Program-made: the position numbers and the translations under genes
Notes under the pieces: generated by a model
Database searches by the model: none
The model's input: only the letters and a program-made list of their open reading frames with translations
Told to the model about the DNA's origin: nothing
Shown here: positions 7,780-16,725 of the stretch, in pieces
How the letters are laid out: each line of letters begins with the position of its first letter
Numbering within the stretch: the first letter of the stretch is position 1
Assembly: GCA_963799815.1 (NCBI GenBank)
Contig: CAWCYG010000004.1
Location: 124,001 to 188,000 of the forward strand
Reading direction: 5' to 3'
DNA from: JBDTSW01 sp963799815
Lineage (GTDB): Bacteria > Actinomycetota > Thermoleophilia > Solirubrobacterales > 70-9
Length of the DNA stretch: 64,000 nucleotides

Positions 7780-8768
7780 TGGTGCAGGAGCGCCTCAAGC
7801 CGCCCGCCCTTCCCGAGAACGCGACGATCGCGGTGGTCGCGCCCTCGAGCCCGGCGCAGACGCGTTCGGAGATGGAGCAGGCCACCGCCTACTTCGAGGC
7901 ACGAGGTCACGAGGTCGTCTTCGGGCCCAACCACCGCAAGGTGCACGGCTACCTCGCGGGAACCGACGAAGAGCGCGCCGAGGACCTGCAGTGGGCGCTC
8001 TCCGAGCCGGGCATCGACATGGTTCACACGCTCTGCGGTGGCTACGGCGTCGGGCGGCTTCACGACCTGGTGGACTGGGACGCCGTCGGCGACCCGCGCA
8101 TCGTCTGCGGTTTCAGCGATATCACCGCCCTTCACCTGGCGCTTGCCGCCCACGCGGGGTGGGTCTCGTTCTACGGCCCGAACTTCCTGCGCTTCACCCG
8201 CAAGCGCAAGGAGCTCACCAAGGAGACCGAGGAGTGGTTTCACCGCGCCTTTCAGCCGGAGCCGTTGGGCAGGGTCTTCGAGGATCCGGAGGACCCGTAC
8301 GTGCTCACGATCAACGGCGGCGAGGCAGAGGGACCGCTCGTGGGCGGCTGCCTCACGCTGCTCTGCTCGAGCATCGGCACCCCCGCGGAGCTGCAGACAG
8401 ACGGCTGCATCCTGATGGTGGAGGACCTCTTCACCGAGACCTACCTCGTGGATACCGCGCTCAACCACTTGATCCGTGCCGGCAAGCTCGACGACGCTGT
8501 CGGCTTCGTCTTCGGCACCAACGTGGATCTGAAGCCGCTCACCGTGCCCGACGAGGCGGCGTCGATGCTCTCGATCGAGGAGATCCTGGACGAGCTGATC
8601 GCCCCGCTGGGAATCCCGGCGATCGCCAACGTGCCGCTCGGTCACGGCAGGCACATGGCGACGATGCCGCTTGGCGCCACCGCCCGGCTGGACGCGGATG
8701 CGAAGACGCTCGAGGTAACCGAAGCTGCTGTGCAGCAACGTGATGAACAACAAGGAGGAGCCCAGTGA
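7779..8768 (+). CDS. S66-family serine peptidase (LD-carboxypeptidase / MccF-like)
   Basis: A 329-residue protein with the S66 layout. The amino-terminus is IAVVAPSSPAQ. A TLCGGYGVGRL loop precedes the nucleophile elbow VCGFSDITALHLAL (catalytic Ser near residue 112). The catalytic Glu lies in LMVEDLFTETYLVDTAL and the His in PLGHGRH near the C-terminus. S66 enzymes cleave amide bonds next to D- or unusual residues. LdcA trims murein tetrapeptides, while MccF cleaves peptidyl-nucleotide antibiotics. There is no signal peptide, so a cytoplasmic role is expected. Between a peptide transporter and lysine-type catabolic genes, a role in processing imported peptides is more likely than murein recycling. 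ATG 7779 overlaps the TetR stop, and AAGGAGGAG near the end serves the next gene. Confidence 0.8.
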   Translation: MVQERLKPPALPENATIAVVAPSSPAQTRSEMEQATAYFEARGHEVVFGPNHRKVHGYLAGTDEERAEDLQWALSEPGIDMVHTLCGGYGVGRLHDLVDWDAVGDPRIVCGFSDITALHLALAAHAGWVSFYGPNFLRFTRKRKELTKETEEWFHRAFQPEPLGRVFEDPEDPYVLTINGGEAEGPLVGGCLTLLCSSIGTPAELQTDGCILMVEDLFTETYLVDTALNHLIRAGKLDDAVGFVFGTNVDLKPLTVPDEAASMLSIEEILDELIAPLGIPAIANVPLGHGRHMATMPLGATARLDADAKTLEVTEAAVQQRDEQQGGAQ

Positions 8769-10602
8769 ACCGTTCGAAGATCCTGTGTGCGATGGGGGTG
8801 CTCCTGGCCGCGATCGCGTTCGGGGTGCTCGGGTCCGCTGCGGCCTCGGCGCAGGATTCCGGCACTGACTCGGGCGGAGAGGGGGACGTCTTCCGGATCG
8901 GCTGGGCTCAGGATCCGAAGACGCTCAACCCCTTCGTCGGGGTCAACGAGGAGGAGTACACGATCTGGGCACTCAACTGGGAGCTCCTGATCAACTTCAA
9001 CCCGGAGGATCTCTCGCCTGCCCCAGGCATCGCCGAGTCGTGGGAGACATCCGAGGACGGCAAGACGATCACCTTCAACCTCGATCAAGGGTGCGAAGTG
9101 GTCCGACGGGGAGCCGATCACGTCCAAGGACGTCAAGTTCTCGCTCGAGGTTCTCGGCGACAACGGCCTGCTCTTCGCCGGCTACACGAGCAACATCAAG
9201 GAGATCCAGACGCCTGACGACGAGACGGTGATCTTCGAGATGAAGCGCCCGGACGCGCGCGCCATCGGCGGGATGTACATCTACATCCTCCCCGAGCACA
9301 TCTGGGGCAAGGTCCCGGTCGATGAGCTCACGGGCGCCTACCAGCCCGAGCTCCCGCTCGTCGGCAGCGGCCCCTACATCGTCACCGAGTTCGAGCGCGG
9401 GGGGATCTCGCGGATGGAGGTGAATCCGGAATGGCGGGGCGATCCACCCGGGTTCGAGGAGATCCAGTTCATCCGCTATGGCAGCCAGGACGCGGTCGAG
9501 CGCGCCCTGAGCCTGGGCGAGCTCGACTTCATCCCCGAGGTGGAGCCGGCGACCTTCGAGCGCCTCAGCAATCAGGAAGACATCGAGACGATCAACTCAC
9601 CGACGTACGCCTTCACCGAGCTCTCCTTCAACCTCTGCCCGGAGGAGGAGTGCCCGGACGCGCAGTTCAACCCCGCGATCCAGGACGTCGCCATCCGGCA
9701 GGCGACCGCCTACGCGATCGATCGGGAGCGGATCAACACGATCGCAACCCAGGACACGGCGTTCGTCGCCCACGGCCTGCTGCCCTCGTTCTACAAGGAC
9801 TTCTACGAGGAACCGGAGCAGGACTACGCCTACGACCCCGAGATGGCGGAGCAGATCCTCGACGACGCCGGCTGGGAGCTGAACGAGGACGGGATTCGCG
9901 AGAAGGACGGCATGGTCGCCTCGTTCGACCTCTACGCCCGCTCTGAGTCCCCGTACACGGTGCAGATGGCGAAGCTGATCGCCGAGCAGGCGATGGAAGT
10001 CGGGATCGAATACAACGTCCAAATCGTCAGCACCGACAAGCTGACCGAGCTCACGGTCCGCAAGGAAGGCGGCAAGGCGGCGCCCGGAGTTCGACGCCTT
10101 CATCTGGGGCTGGGGCGGCGACCCGTACGACCCCAGCTATCTGCTCAGCCTCATGACTACGGACCAGATCGGGTCCTCGTCGGACGCCTTCTATTCGAAC
10201 CCCGAGTACGACCGCCTCTACGAGGAGCAGCTGACTCTTGTCGGCCCCGACAACTTGGAGGAGCGCAAAGCGGTGATCCAGGAGATGATCGCGATCCTCC
10301 AGGAGGACCTGCCCTACATCGTCCTCACCTATGACCCCGACCTCGAGGCCTACCGCACCGATTCCATCGGCGACTTCGAGCGCACCTGCCCGTCTGAGAC
10401 CGGCACGGTCTGGTGCCAGCAGGTCTCCTACGAGCCGATCGCGAGCCTGGAGCCGGGCGGGAGCGGAGGCGGCAGCGACACGGTCTCTGGGATCCCCGGC
10501 GGACTCGCGGCGATCGGAGCGCTGCTGATTGCGGTGGCGGGATTCGTGATCGGCCGCGCCCGTGGCCGGCGCGAGATCGAACCGCTCGAGTTGGAAGCGT
10601 GA
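8765..10602 (+). pseudogene. Peptide ABC transporter substrate-binding protein, two apparent +1 frameshifts, C-terminal membrane anchor
   Basis: The gene encodes an SBP_bac_5 (DppA/OppA) protein of about 610 residues. It has a signal peptide ending near AAASAQD, a binding-domain start DPKTLNPFVGVNEEEY, and late motifs GWGGDPYDPSYLLSL and NPEYDRLYEEQL. Extra bases at 9089-9091 (GGG) and 10086-10087 (GG) break the frame; dropping one base at each restores GAKWSDGEPITSKDVKF and EFDAFIWGWGG. There is no lipobox Cys. Instead the C-terminus has a Gly/Ser linker and a hydrophobic helix GGLAAIGALLIAVAGFVIGR followed by Arg, so the protein would be anchored by its tail. The GTG start overlaps the previous stop behind AAGGAGGAG. 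The ABC subunits downstream are intact, so these may be sequence errors. Confidence 0.85.
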
Positions 10603-10612
10603 GGAGGCTCGC

Positions 10613-11581
10613 ATGAACGCACGCTGGCTCGGGGGCAAGCTCGCGGCGGCGCTGCTGACGCTGGCTTTCGTGCTCGTCTTCAACTTCTTCCTGTTCAGGG
10701 GACTCGGAGACCCGACGGACCAGCTCGCGCGCCTGCCGCAGTCGACCGACGAGGAGATCGAGAAGCTGCAGGCGGAGTACGGGCTCGACAAGCCCCTGAT
10801 GGGCCAGTTCGTGGACTACGTCGGCGACACGCTGACGCTGGATCTGGGGATCAGCTTCACGACCCGGGAGCCCGTCTGGGACGAGATCAAGGAGGCGATC
10901 CCCTGGACGCTCTTGCTGGTCGGAACGGGCACGCTGATAGCCACCATCGTTGGCGCTTGGATGGGGGTGAAAGCCGCGACCAAGCGCGGGAAGCGAACCG
11001 ATGACACCTTCCTGGGAATCAGCCTGTTCACGTACTCGGCACCCGAGTACTGGATCGGCATCATCCTCATCCTGGTCTTAGCCGTGGCGATACCGATATT
11101 CCCCGCCGGGCAGCAGGTGAGCGCCGGCGTGGAGTTCTCGAACTGGTTCGCAGAGGCTGCGGACGTGCTTGACCATCTGATTCTGCCGGCGACGGCGATG
11201 ACGCTGCTGCTCTTGGGCCAGTACTTCCTGATCATGCGCTCGTCGATGGTCGACGTCCTGACCGAGGACTTCATTCAGGTCAAACGGGCGACCGGCCTCC
11301 CATGGCGGCGGGTGGTGAGCAAGCACGCCGTGCCCAACGCGCTGCTGCCGCTGGTGACGCTGGCAGCGATCCAGTTCGGAGCCGTGGCCGGAGGCGCGAT
11401 CACGATCGAGACCCTGTTCTCGTGGCCGGGCCTGGGCGAGCTCAATTTCGAGGCCATCAACGCCAAGGACTTTCCCGTCCTGCAGGGCACGTTCCTCGTC
11501 TTCTCGATCGGCGTCATTCTCGCCAACTTCATCGCTGATTGCCTCTACTTCTTCCTCGATCCGCGGGTGCAGGCACGATGA
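10613..11581 (+). CDS. Peptide ABC transporter permease (DppB/OppB type)
   Basis: A 322-residue integral membrane protein with one amino-terminal helix, a periplasmic segment (QAEYGLDKPLMGQFVDYVGD is the family signature region) and five further helices. The cytoplasmic EAA loop reads GLPWRRVVSKHAVPNALLP near residue 240. ATG 10613 sits behind GAGGAGG at 10601, which decides the start over an upstream in-frame codon at 10562. It is the first permease of a heterodimeric importer with the next gene, which it overlaps by 4 bases. Transport is driven by the two ATPases downstream and supplied by the binding protein upstream. Confidence 0.93.
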   Translation: MNARWLGGKLAAALLTLAFVLVFNFFLFRGLGDPTDQLARLPQSTDEEIEKLQAEYGLDKPLMGQFVDYVGDTLTLDLGISFTTREPVWDEIKEAIPWTLLLVGTGTLIATIVGAWMGVKAATKRGKRTDDTFLGISLFTYSAPEYWIGIILILVLAVAIPIFPAGQQVSAGVEFSNWFAEAADVLDHLILPATAMTLLLLGQYFLIMRSSMVDVLTEDFIQVKRATGLPWRRVVSKHAVPNALLPLVTLAAIQFGAVAGGAITIETLFSWPGLGELNFEAINAKDFPVLQGTFLVFSIGVILANFIADCLYFFLDPRVQAR

Positions 11582-12423
11582 GCGGCTCGCGAGCAAGGGA
11601 GCAGCTGCTCGGGACCTGGCGCGGGCGCTTCGGGCTCTCGGTGCTGGCGATCTTCGGCCTGATGGCGATTTTCGGCAGCGCGATCGCACCCGACGATCCC
11701 TATGCGTCGGGCCTGGACACGCTCGCGCCACCGAGCTCCGAGCATTGGCTGGGCACCACCGAGAGCGGCTCGGACGTGCTCTCTCAGCTCCTCGTTGGGG
11801 CGCGAGTCTCGGTCGTCGTGGGGTTCGCCGCCGCGATCATCTCAGCGGTGATCGGAGCGGCGGTGGGTCTCCTCAGCGGCTACTTCGGCGGTTGGACCGA
11901 CCGCATCCTCGACGCCGTCGACAACTGGTTCCTGGTGATCCCGACGCTGCCGCTGATGATCGTCCTTTCAAGTCTCTTGAGCCCGTCGCTCGGCGTGCTG
12001 ATCCTCGTGATCGGTATCACCTCCTGGGCAGGCACCGGGCGGATCGTGCGCTCGCAGGTGCTGACGCTGCGCGAGCGCGCCTTCGTCGAGCGGGCTAGGG
12101 CGCTGGGGGCGAGTCACTGGTACATCCTGAAGACCCATATCTTCCCCAACGCGCTGCCGCTGATCTTCGCCAACACGGTGCTGATCGTGGCCGTCGCGAT
12201 CCTCGCCGAGTCTGCCCTCGCCTTCCTCGGCCTCGGCGACCCGACGAAGATCTCGTGGGGAACGATGCTGGAGAACGCATTCTCTGCAGGCGCGCCCAGC
12301 GCGGAGGCATGGTGGTATGTGATTCCCCCGGGGCTCTGCATCACCCTGCTCGTCCTCTCGGTTGCTTTCATCGGCTACCTGTTCGAGGAATACGTGAACC
12401 CACGACTGATGGAGGAGAATTGA
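11578..12423 (+). CDS. Peptide ABC transporter permease (DppC/OppC type)
   Basis: A 281-residue permease. It has the OppC amino-terminal helix with NPDDPY-like APDDPYASG and the HWLGTTESGSDVLSQLLVGAR signature near residue 55. Five further transmembrane segments follow, with an EAA loop ARALGASHWYILKTHIFPNA near residue 180. ATG 11578 overlaps the previous stop (ATGA), so an upstream in-frame codon at 11539 is not needed. It pairs with the DppB-type subunit to form the translocation pore. The stop overlaps the TTG of the first ATPase. Confidence 0.93.
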   Translation: MSGSRAREQLLGTWRGRFGLSVLAIFGLMAIFGSAIAPDDPYASGLDTLAPPSSEHWLGTTESGSDVLSQLLVGARVSVVVGFAAAIISAVIGAAVGLLSGYFGGWTDRILDAVDNWFLVIPTLPLMIVLSSLLSPSLGVLILVIGITSWAGTGRIVRSQVLTLRERAFVERARALGASHWYILKTHIFPNALPLIFANTVLIVAVAILAESALAFLGLGDPTKISWGTMLENAFSAGAPSAEAWWYVIPPGLCITLLVLSVAFIGYLFEEYVNPRLMEEN

Positions 12424-13436
12424 GCCCGCTGCTCGAGGTCGCTGACCTTCACGTTCACGCGAATGGCAAGCAGATCGTCGATGGAGTCGACCTCGTGATC
12501 GAGCACGGAGAGGCGGTGGGCCTCGCCGGCGAGTCGGGCTGCGGCAAGACGACGACTGCGCTCGCGATGATGAAGCTCCTGCCGGGGGCGCTGGAGCAAT
12601 CGGGGAAGGTGACCCTGAGCCCGAAGGGCGAGGAGGAACCGATTCACATCGACCGGCGTACCGAGACAGGCATGCGGTTCGTCCGCTGGCGTCACATCTC
12701 GTTGGTGTTCCAGGGGGCGATGAACTCGCTCGATCCGGTGCAGCAGGTGGATGACCAGTTCGCGTCGGCGATTCGGGTGCACTCCCCCAGAGCGAAGTCG
12801 AGCGAAGTGGGGGAGCGCACCAAGGAGCTGCTCGCGACGGTAGGCCTCACCGAGGCGCTCGGGCGACGGTACGCCCACCAGCTCTCGGGCGGCCAGCGCC
12901 AGCGGGTGATGATCGCGCTCGCCCTGGCGTGCAACCCGTCGCTTGTGATCGCCGACGAGCCGACTACCGCCCTCGACGTGGTCATGCAGGCGCAGGTGCT
13001 GCAGCTGCTCGAGGGGCTGAGGGAGCGGCTCGGCTTGGCCCTGATCCTGATCTCGCACGACCTCGGCGTGCTCGCGGAGACGTGCGATCGCATCGCGATC
13101 ATGTACGCGGGCCGGATCGTCGAGATCGGCCCGGTTTCGAAGATCTTCACCGATCCTCAGCATCCCTACACCAAGCGCCTGCTCGAGACCATGCCCGTGA
13201 TCGGGGGGAACCGGGGCCTCGAAGAGCCGATTCCCGGCGGACCTCCCGACCCCGGCGATCTGCCACAGGGGTGTCGCTTCCGCCCCCGCTGCCCCTATTC
13301 GGCCGAAAAGTGCATCGAGGATCCGGCGCTGCGCGGAGTGGGCGCCAAACACGCGGCGGCGTGTCACTTCGCGCCTTGGACCGAATGGCCCGAGCACGCC
13401 ACGTCAACTGCGTGGAAGGAAGGGGCGACCGGATGA
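12420..13436 (+). CDS. Peptide ABC transporter ATP-binding protein (DppD/OppD type)
   Basis: A 338-residue ATPase. Walker A GESGCGKTT lies near residue 37, the Q-loop at VFQGAMNSLDP, the signature LSGGQRQRV, Walker B VIADEPTTALD, and the switch His in LISHDLG. The oligopeptide-specific C-terminal domain has a Cys cluster, GCRFRPRCPYSAEKC, that in relatives binds an iron-sulfur cluster. TTG 12420 is chosen because GGAGGAG lies just upstream and the codon overlaps the permease stop (TTGA). An in-frame inverted repeat at 12782-12815, CTCCCCCA and TGGGGGAG around two direct copies of GAGCGAAGT, encodes a SPRAKSSEVGE linker. Confidence 0.92.
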   Translation: MSPLLEVADLHVHANGKQIVDGVDLVIEHGEAVGLAGESGCGKTTTALAMMKLLPGALEQSGKVTLSPKGEEEPIHIDRRTETGMRFVRWRHISLVFQGAMNSLDPVQQVDDQFASAIRVHSPRAKSSEVGERTKELLATVGLTEALGRRYAHQLSGGQRQRVMIALALACNPSLVIADEPTTALDVVMQAQVLQLLEGLRERLGLALILISHDLGVLAETCDRIAIMYAGRIVEIGPVSKIFTDPQHPYTKRLLETMPVIGGNRGLEEPIPGGPPDPGDLPQGCRFRPRCPYSAEKCIEDPALRGVGAKHAAACHFAPWTEWPEHATSTAWKEGATG

Positions 13437-14404
13437 CCGAGTCACTGATGGAGATCCGTGACCTCGCGGTGGAGTTCAAGGTCGACCGCGGTGTCGCACG
13501 TGCGGTCGACAAGGTCACCCTCGACTGGCACAAGGGCGAGATCCTCGGCATCGTAGGCGAGTCCGGGTGCGGTAAGTCGACGCTCGCGCGAGCCATGCTG
13601 AATCTGGTCGACCCCGCAGGCGGCGAGGTGAAGCTGGAGGGGCACGATCTCAACGGCAAGGGCAAGAACAGCGAGTTCCGCCGCCGCCTGCAGATGATCT
13701 TCCAGGACCCCTATCAGACCCTGAATCCGCGTCAGCGCGTCCGCACGGTCGTCGCCGAGCCCCTTGTCGTTCAGGGTGTGGACAAGGAGGCGCACGATGA
13801 GCGTGTACGCAGTGCGCTCGAGGATGTCGGCCTCGACTACGAGCGCTTCGCAGAGCGCTACCCGTTCCAGCTCTCCGGTGGCCAGCGCCAGCGCGTTGCG
13901 ATCGCCGCTGCGCTCGTGCTCGAGCCCGAGGGACTGATCTGCGACGAGCCGGTCTCGATGCTCGACGCCTCCGTGCAGGCGCAGATCCTCAAGGTCCTGC
14001 TCGACCTCCAGAAGAAGCGGGAGCTCGCGATCATGTTCATCACGCACGACCTCAGCCTCGCCTGGTCGCTGTGCGATCGGATCGCCGTCATGTACCTCGG
14101 CCGTGTGGTCGAGCAGGGCTCGGCGGAGGACGTGATCGAGCGGCCCGGCCACCCGTACACGCAGGCGCTCGTAGCGGCGATTCCGATCGCCGAGCCCGGC
14201 GGCCGCGGTGAGCGGGACCTCCTGAGCGGCGAGCTCCCCGACGCGACCGCCGTGCCCTCGGGATGCCGGTTTCATCCCCGTTGTCCCAAGCGCTTTGAGC
14301 CTTGCGACACGGTGGATCCGCCCCTGCTGCAGGTGGGCGGCCGCGATCAGCTCGCGGCGTGCCTGCTGCACGACCCAACGGCGGGCCGTGCGTCCGACGG
14401 CTGA
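13433..14404 (+). CDS. Peptide ABC transporter ATP-binding protein (DppF/OppF type)
   Basis: A 323-residue ATPase with Walker A GESGCGKST near residue 40, the Q-loop IFQDPYQTLNPRQRV, signature LSGGQRQRV, Walker B GLICDEPVSMLD and the switch region FITHDLSLAW. The oligopeptide-type C-terminal segment carries GCRFHPRCPKRFEPC. The ATG overlaps the stop of the first ATPase by 4 bases, so the two halves of the nucleotide-binding heterodimer are translationally coupled. Together with 8765-13436 it completes a five-component importer. The peptidase gene follows after 29 bases. Confidence 0.93.
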   Translation: MTESLMEIRDLAVEFKVDRGVARAVDKVTLDWHKGEILGIVGESGCGKSTLARAMLNLVDPAGGEVKLEGHDLNGKGKNSEFRRRLQMIFQDPYQTLNPRQRVRTVVAEPLVVQGVDKEAHDERVRSALEDVGLDYERFAERYPFQLSGGQRQRVAIAAALVLEPEGLICDEPVSMLDASVQAQILKVLLDLQKKRELAIMFITHDLSLAWSLCDRIAVMYLGRVVEQGSAEDVIERPGHPYTQALVAAIPIAEPGGRGERDLLSGELPDATAVPSGCRFHPRCPKRFEPCDTVDPPLLQVGGRDQLAACLLHDPTAGRASDG

Positions 14405-14433
14405 CCCCCTAACCAGAGTCCCTGGTCACCACC

Positions 14434-15393
14434 GTGAGCACTGAACGCTGGCGCGATGTAGCGGGTCCGCTTGGACGCTTGGAGCCCGGGCCCCGGAACG
14501 CGATCACGGACGTCCCAGGCGTCCGGGTCGGACACGCTCTGGCCGAGAGTGGAGAGCGCACAGGCGTGACTGTGGTGGCGCCCCCGTCCCTGCCAGTCCC
14601 TGCCGGGACTCAAACCACGAACGGCATGGGCGAGCTCACCCACAAGCTCGGGATCTCAGAGCAGGGCGCGATGCCGAGCGCGGTCTACCTGTGTGGGACT
14701 CATGCCCTCGGCACGGTCTACGACGCCGCGGTGCGCCTCTCCGGTCACGGCCCAGACCACGTTCTCATCCCGGTGGTCGGCGAATGCGACGACGGCGACA
14801 TGGCCGATTCCCGGACGACGACCTTCGGCGATGTCGAGCGGGCGGTGGAGGCCCTCGGCGGGGAGGTCGAGGAAGGAAGCGTGGGCGCCGGCACGGGGAT
14901 GGTCTGTTTTGACTTCCCCGGCGGGATCGGAACCGCCTCGCGAGCCGTGGGGTCACACCACGTGGGCGTCCTGCTCCTTTGCAACTTCGGTGAGCGGGAG
15001 GACCTCGACGTCCTCGGCACCTCGCTTGGCCCCGCTGCGGGCCCGCCGTCCAAGGAGGGATCGTGCATCACCGTCTGCGCCACCGACGCTCCCCTCGCCC
15101 CGCACCAGCTGCGCCGACTGGCCCTGCGCCCGCTCCTGGGGTTGGCGCGGGCCGGCTCCTACGCGGCGGAGGGCTCTGGTGAGATCGGACTGGCGTTCGC
15201 CACCCGCGACGACGGTCGGGTCGGCGACGACGAGCTCAATCCCTTCTTCCTCGGGGCATGGGAGGCCGCCCACGAGGCGGTCCTGAACTGCCTCGTCGCG
15301 GCCCGCCCGGCCGAGCGCCTCGACGGCACGATGCAGGATGCGTTTCCGGTTGAAACGGTCCGGCGGCTCGCGCAGAAGCGGCAGGGCGAATGA
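14434..15393 (+). CDS. P1/S58-family aminopeptidase (DmpA/BapA-like)
   Basis: A 319-residue amino-terminal-nucleophile peptidase. The family start NAITDVPGVRVGH and the TNGMGELTHKLGI segment are present. The autoprocessing site is visible at KEGSCITVCATDAPLAPHQ near residue 210: cleavage before the Ser should release the beta chain with the catalytic serine, as in DmpA and BapA. There is no signal peptide. S58 enzymes act on D-amino acid or beta-amino acid amino-termini, and BapA cleaves beta-peptides. That fits a neighbourhood with lysine/beta-amino acid cleavage genes. The GTG start lacks a strong ribosome-binding site. The stop overlaps the M20 gene by 4 bases. Confidence 0.85.
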   Translation: MSTERWRDVAGPLGRLEPGPRNAITDVPGVRVGHALAESGERTGVTVVAPPSLPVPAGTQTTNGMGELTHKLGISEQGAMPSAVYLCGTHALGTVYDAAVRLSGHGPDHVLIPVVGECDDGDMADSRTTTFGDVERAVEALGGEVEEGSVGAGTGMVCFDFPGGIGTASRAVGSHHVGVLLLCNFGEREDLDVLGTSLGPAAGPPSKEGSCITVCATDAPLAPHQLRRLALRPLLGLARAGSYAAEGSGEIGLAFATRDDGRVGDDELNPFFLGAWEAAHEAVLNCLVAARPAERLDGTMQDAFPVETVRRLAQKRQGE

Positions 15394-16706
15394 ACAGCTC
15401 CGAGATTCGCGACGAGGTCGTCGGCCTGGCGCAGGCCCTGATACGTATCGATACCTCAAACCCCCCGGGTCGCGAGACCCCGGCCGCCCAACTCCTTGCC
15501 GACCACCTCACTGCAGCGGGAGCGGAGTGCGAGCTCGTCGGCCCCGACCCGGAGCGGCTGAACCTGGTCGCCCGCGTCCGCGGTCGCGATCGGGCTCCCT
15601 CGCTTCTGCTGATGGCGCACACCGACGTGGTGCCGGCACCGCCCGACGGTTGGACGGTTGGGCCGTTCGACGCGGAGCTGCGAGGTGGCCACTTGACCGG
15701 ACGAGGGGCCGGCGACATGAAGGGCGAGCTCGCAGCGCGGGCGGTGGCGCTTGCGGCCCTCGCGCGCAGCGGTGAGCCTCCGGCCGGCGATGTGGTCCTT
15801 GTCGCCGAGTCCGACGAGGAGAAGAACACCTCCGACGTTGGGATGTCGTGGCTCGTGCGAGAGCGCCCGGATGTCCGCTGCGACTACGCGATCAACGAGG
15901 GTGGGGGCCTGCTCCTCAACCTGGCATGTGGTCGCCAGGTCGTGACGGTGGCGGTCGGTGAGAAGAAGGTGTGCTCGGTCCGGATCCGAATCAGGGGAAA
16001 AGCCGGCCATGCCTCGGTCCCGGCTGCCTCGGACAACCCGTTGCGGCACACGGCGATCGCGATCCAGCGCTTGCTGGCCACCAAAGCCCCCTCACGCCCG
16101 GCCCCCGGGGTCGCGGCCACCCTTCGGGAGCTCGGCGCGCCGAACGCAACCCAGGAGGAGGTCCTCTTCTGGGGGGCGGCGCAGCATCCGGTGCTCGCCG
16201 ATCTGCTCCCGACCCTGACCCGGATGACCGTGACCCCGACCGGCACCCACACCTACGAGCCTTCCAACGTGATCCCGCCTTATGCCGACATCGTCTGCGA
16301 CGTCCGCGCGATGCCCGACGAGACCGAGGCGGACATCCGAGCCCACATTCACGACGCACTGGGAGCCGAGTTCACCTACGAGGTGGAGCTGCTCGAGGCG
16401 CTTGAGGGCGGTACCGCGTCTCCAATCGACACGCCCCTCTACCGGGCCTGCGAGGAGTTCGCCGCCAACCGCCTCAACGGCGCCGCCCTCTGGCCGTTCA
16501 TCACGCCGGGCTTCACGGACTCGCATTGGGTACGCCAGGCGGGGACCAAGGCCTACGGCTTCGCTCCGGTATTCGAGACGAACCCCGACACATACCTGGA
16601 CGGGATGCACGGAGCGAACGAGTGCGTGCGCGTCGACGACCTCGTGACCATGATCGAGTTCAACCTGCACGCCGTCCGGTCGCTGGGTACCACCGGCCCG
16701 GAGTAA
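15390..16706 (+). CDS. M20-family metallopeptidase / amidohydrolase
   Basis: A 438-residue zinc enzyme of the ArgE/DapE/carboxypeptidase G2 family. Metal-site motifs in order are LMAHTDVVPAPP near residue 75, GRGAGDMKG near residue 108, VAESDEEKNTSDVG near residue 140, and the late His in LDGMHGANECV near residue 405. The dimerisation (lid) domain sits in between, with GKAGHASVPAASDNP. Family members remove acyl groups or cleave dipeptides. With an S58 and an S66 peptidase beside a peptide importer, it probably completes breakdown of the imported compound in the cytoplasm. It overlaps the S58 gene (ATGA). Confidence 0.9.
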   Translation: MNSSEIRDEVVGLAQALIRIDTSNPPGRETPAAQLLADHLTAAGAECELVGPDPERLNLVARVRGRDRAPSLLLMAHTDVVPAPPDGWTVGPFDAELRGGHLTGRGAGDMKGELAARAVALAALARSGEPPAGDVVLVAESDEEKNTSDVGMSWLVRERPDVRCDYAINEGGGLLLNLACGRQVVTVAVGEKKVCSVRIRIRGKAGHASVPAASDNPLRHTAIAIQRLLATKAPSRPAPGVAATLRELGAPNATQEEVLFWGAAQHPVLADLLPTLTRMTVTPTGTHTYEPSNVIPPYADIVCDVRAMPDETEADIRAHIHDALGAEFTYEVELLEALEGGTASPIDTPLYRACEEFAANRLNGAALWPFITPGFTDSHWVRQAGTKAYGFAPVFETNPDTYLDGMHGANECVRVDDLVTMIEFNLHAVRSLGTTGPE

Positions 16707-16725
16707 GTCCAGCGCATGCAAAAAG

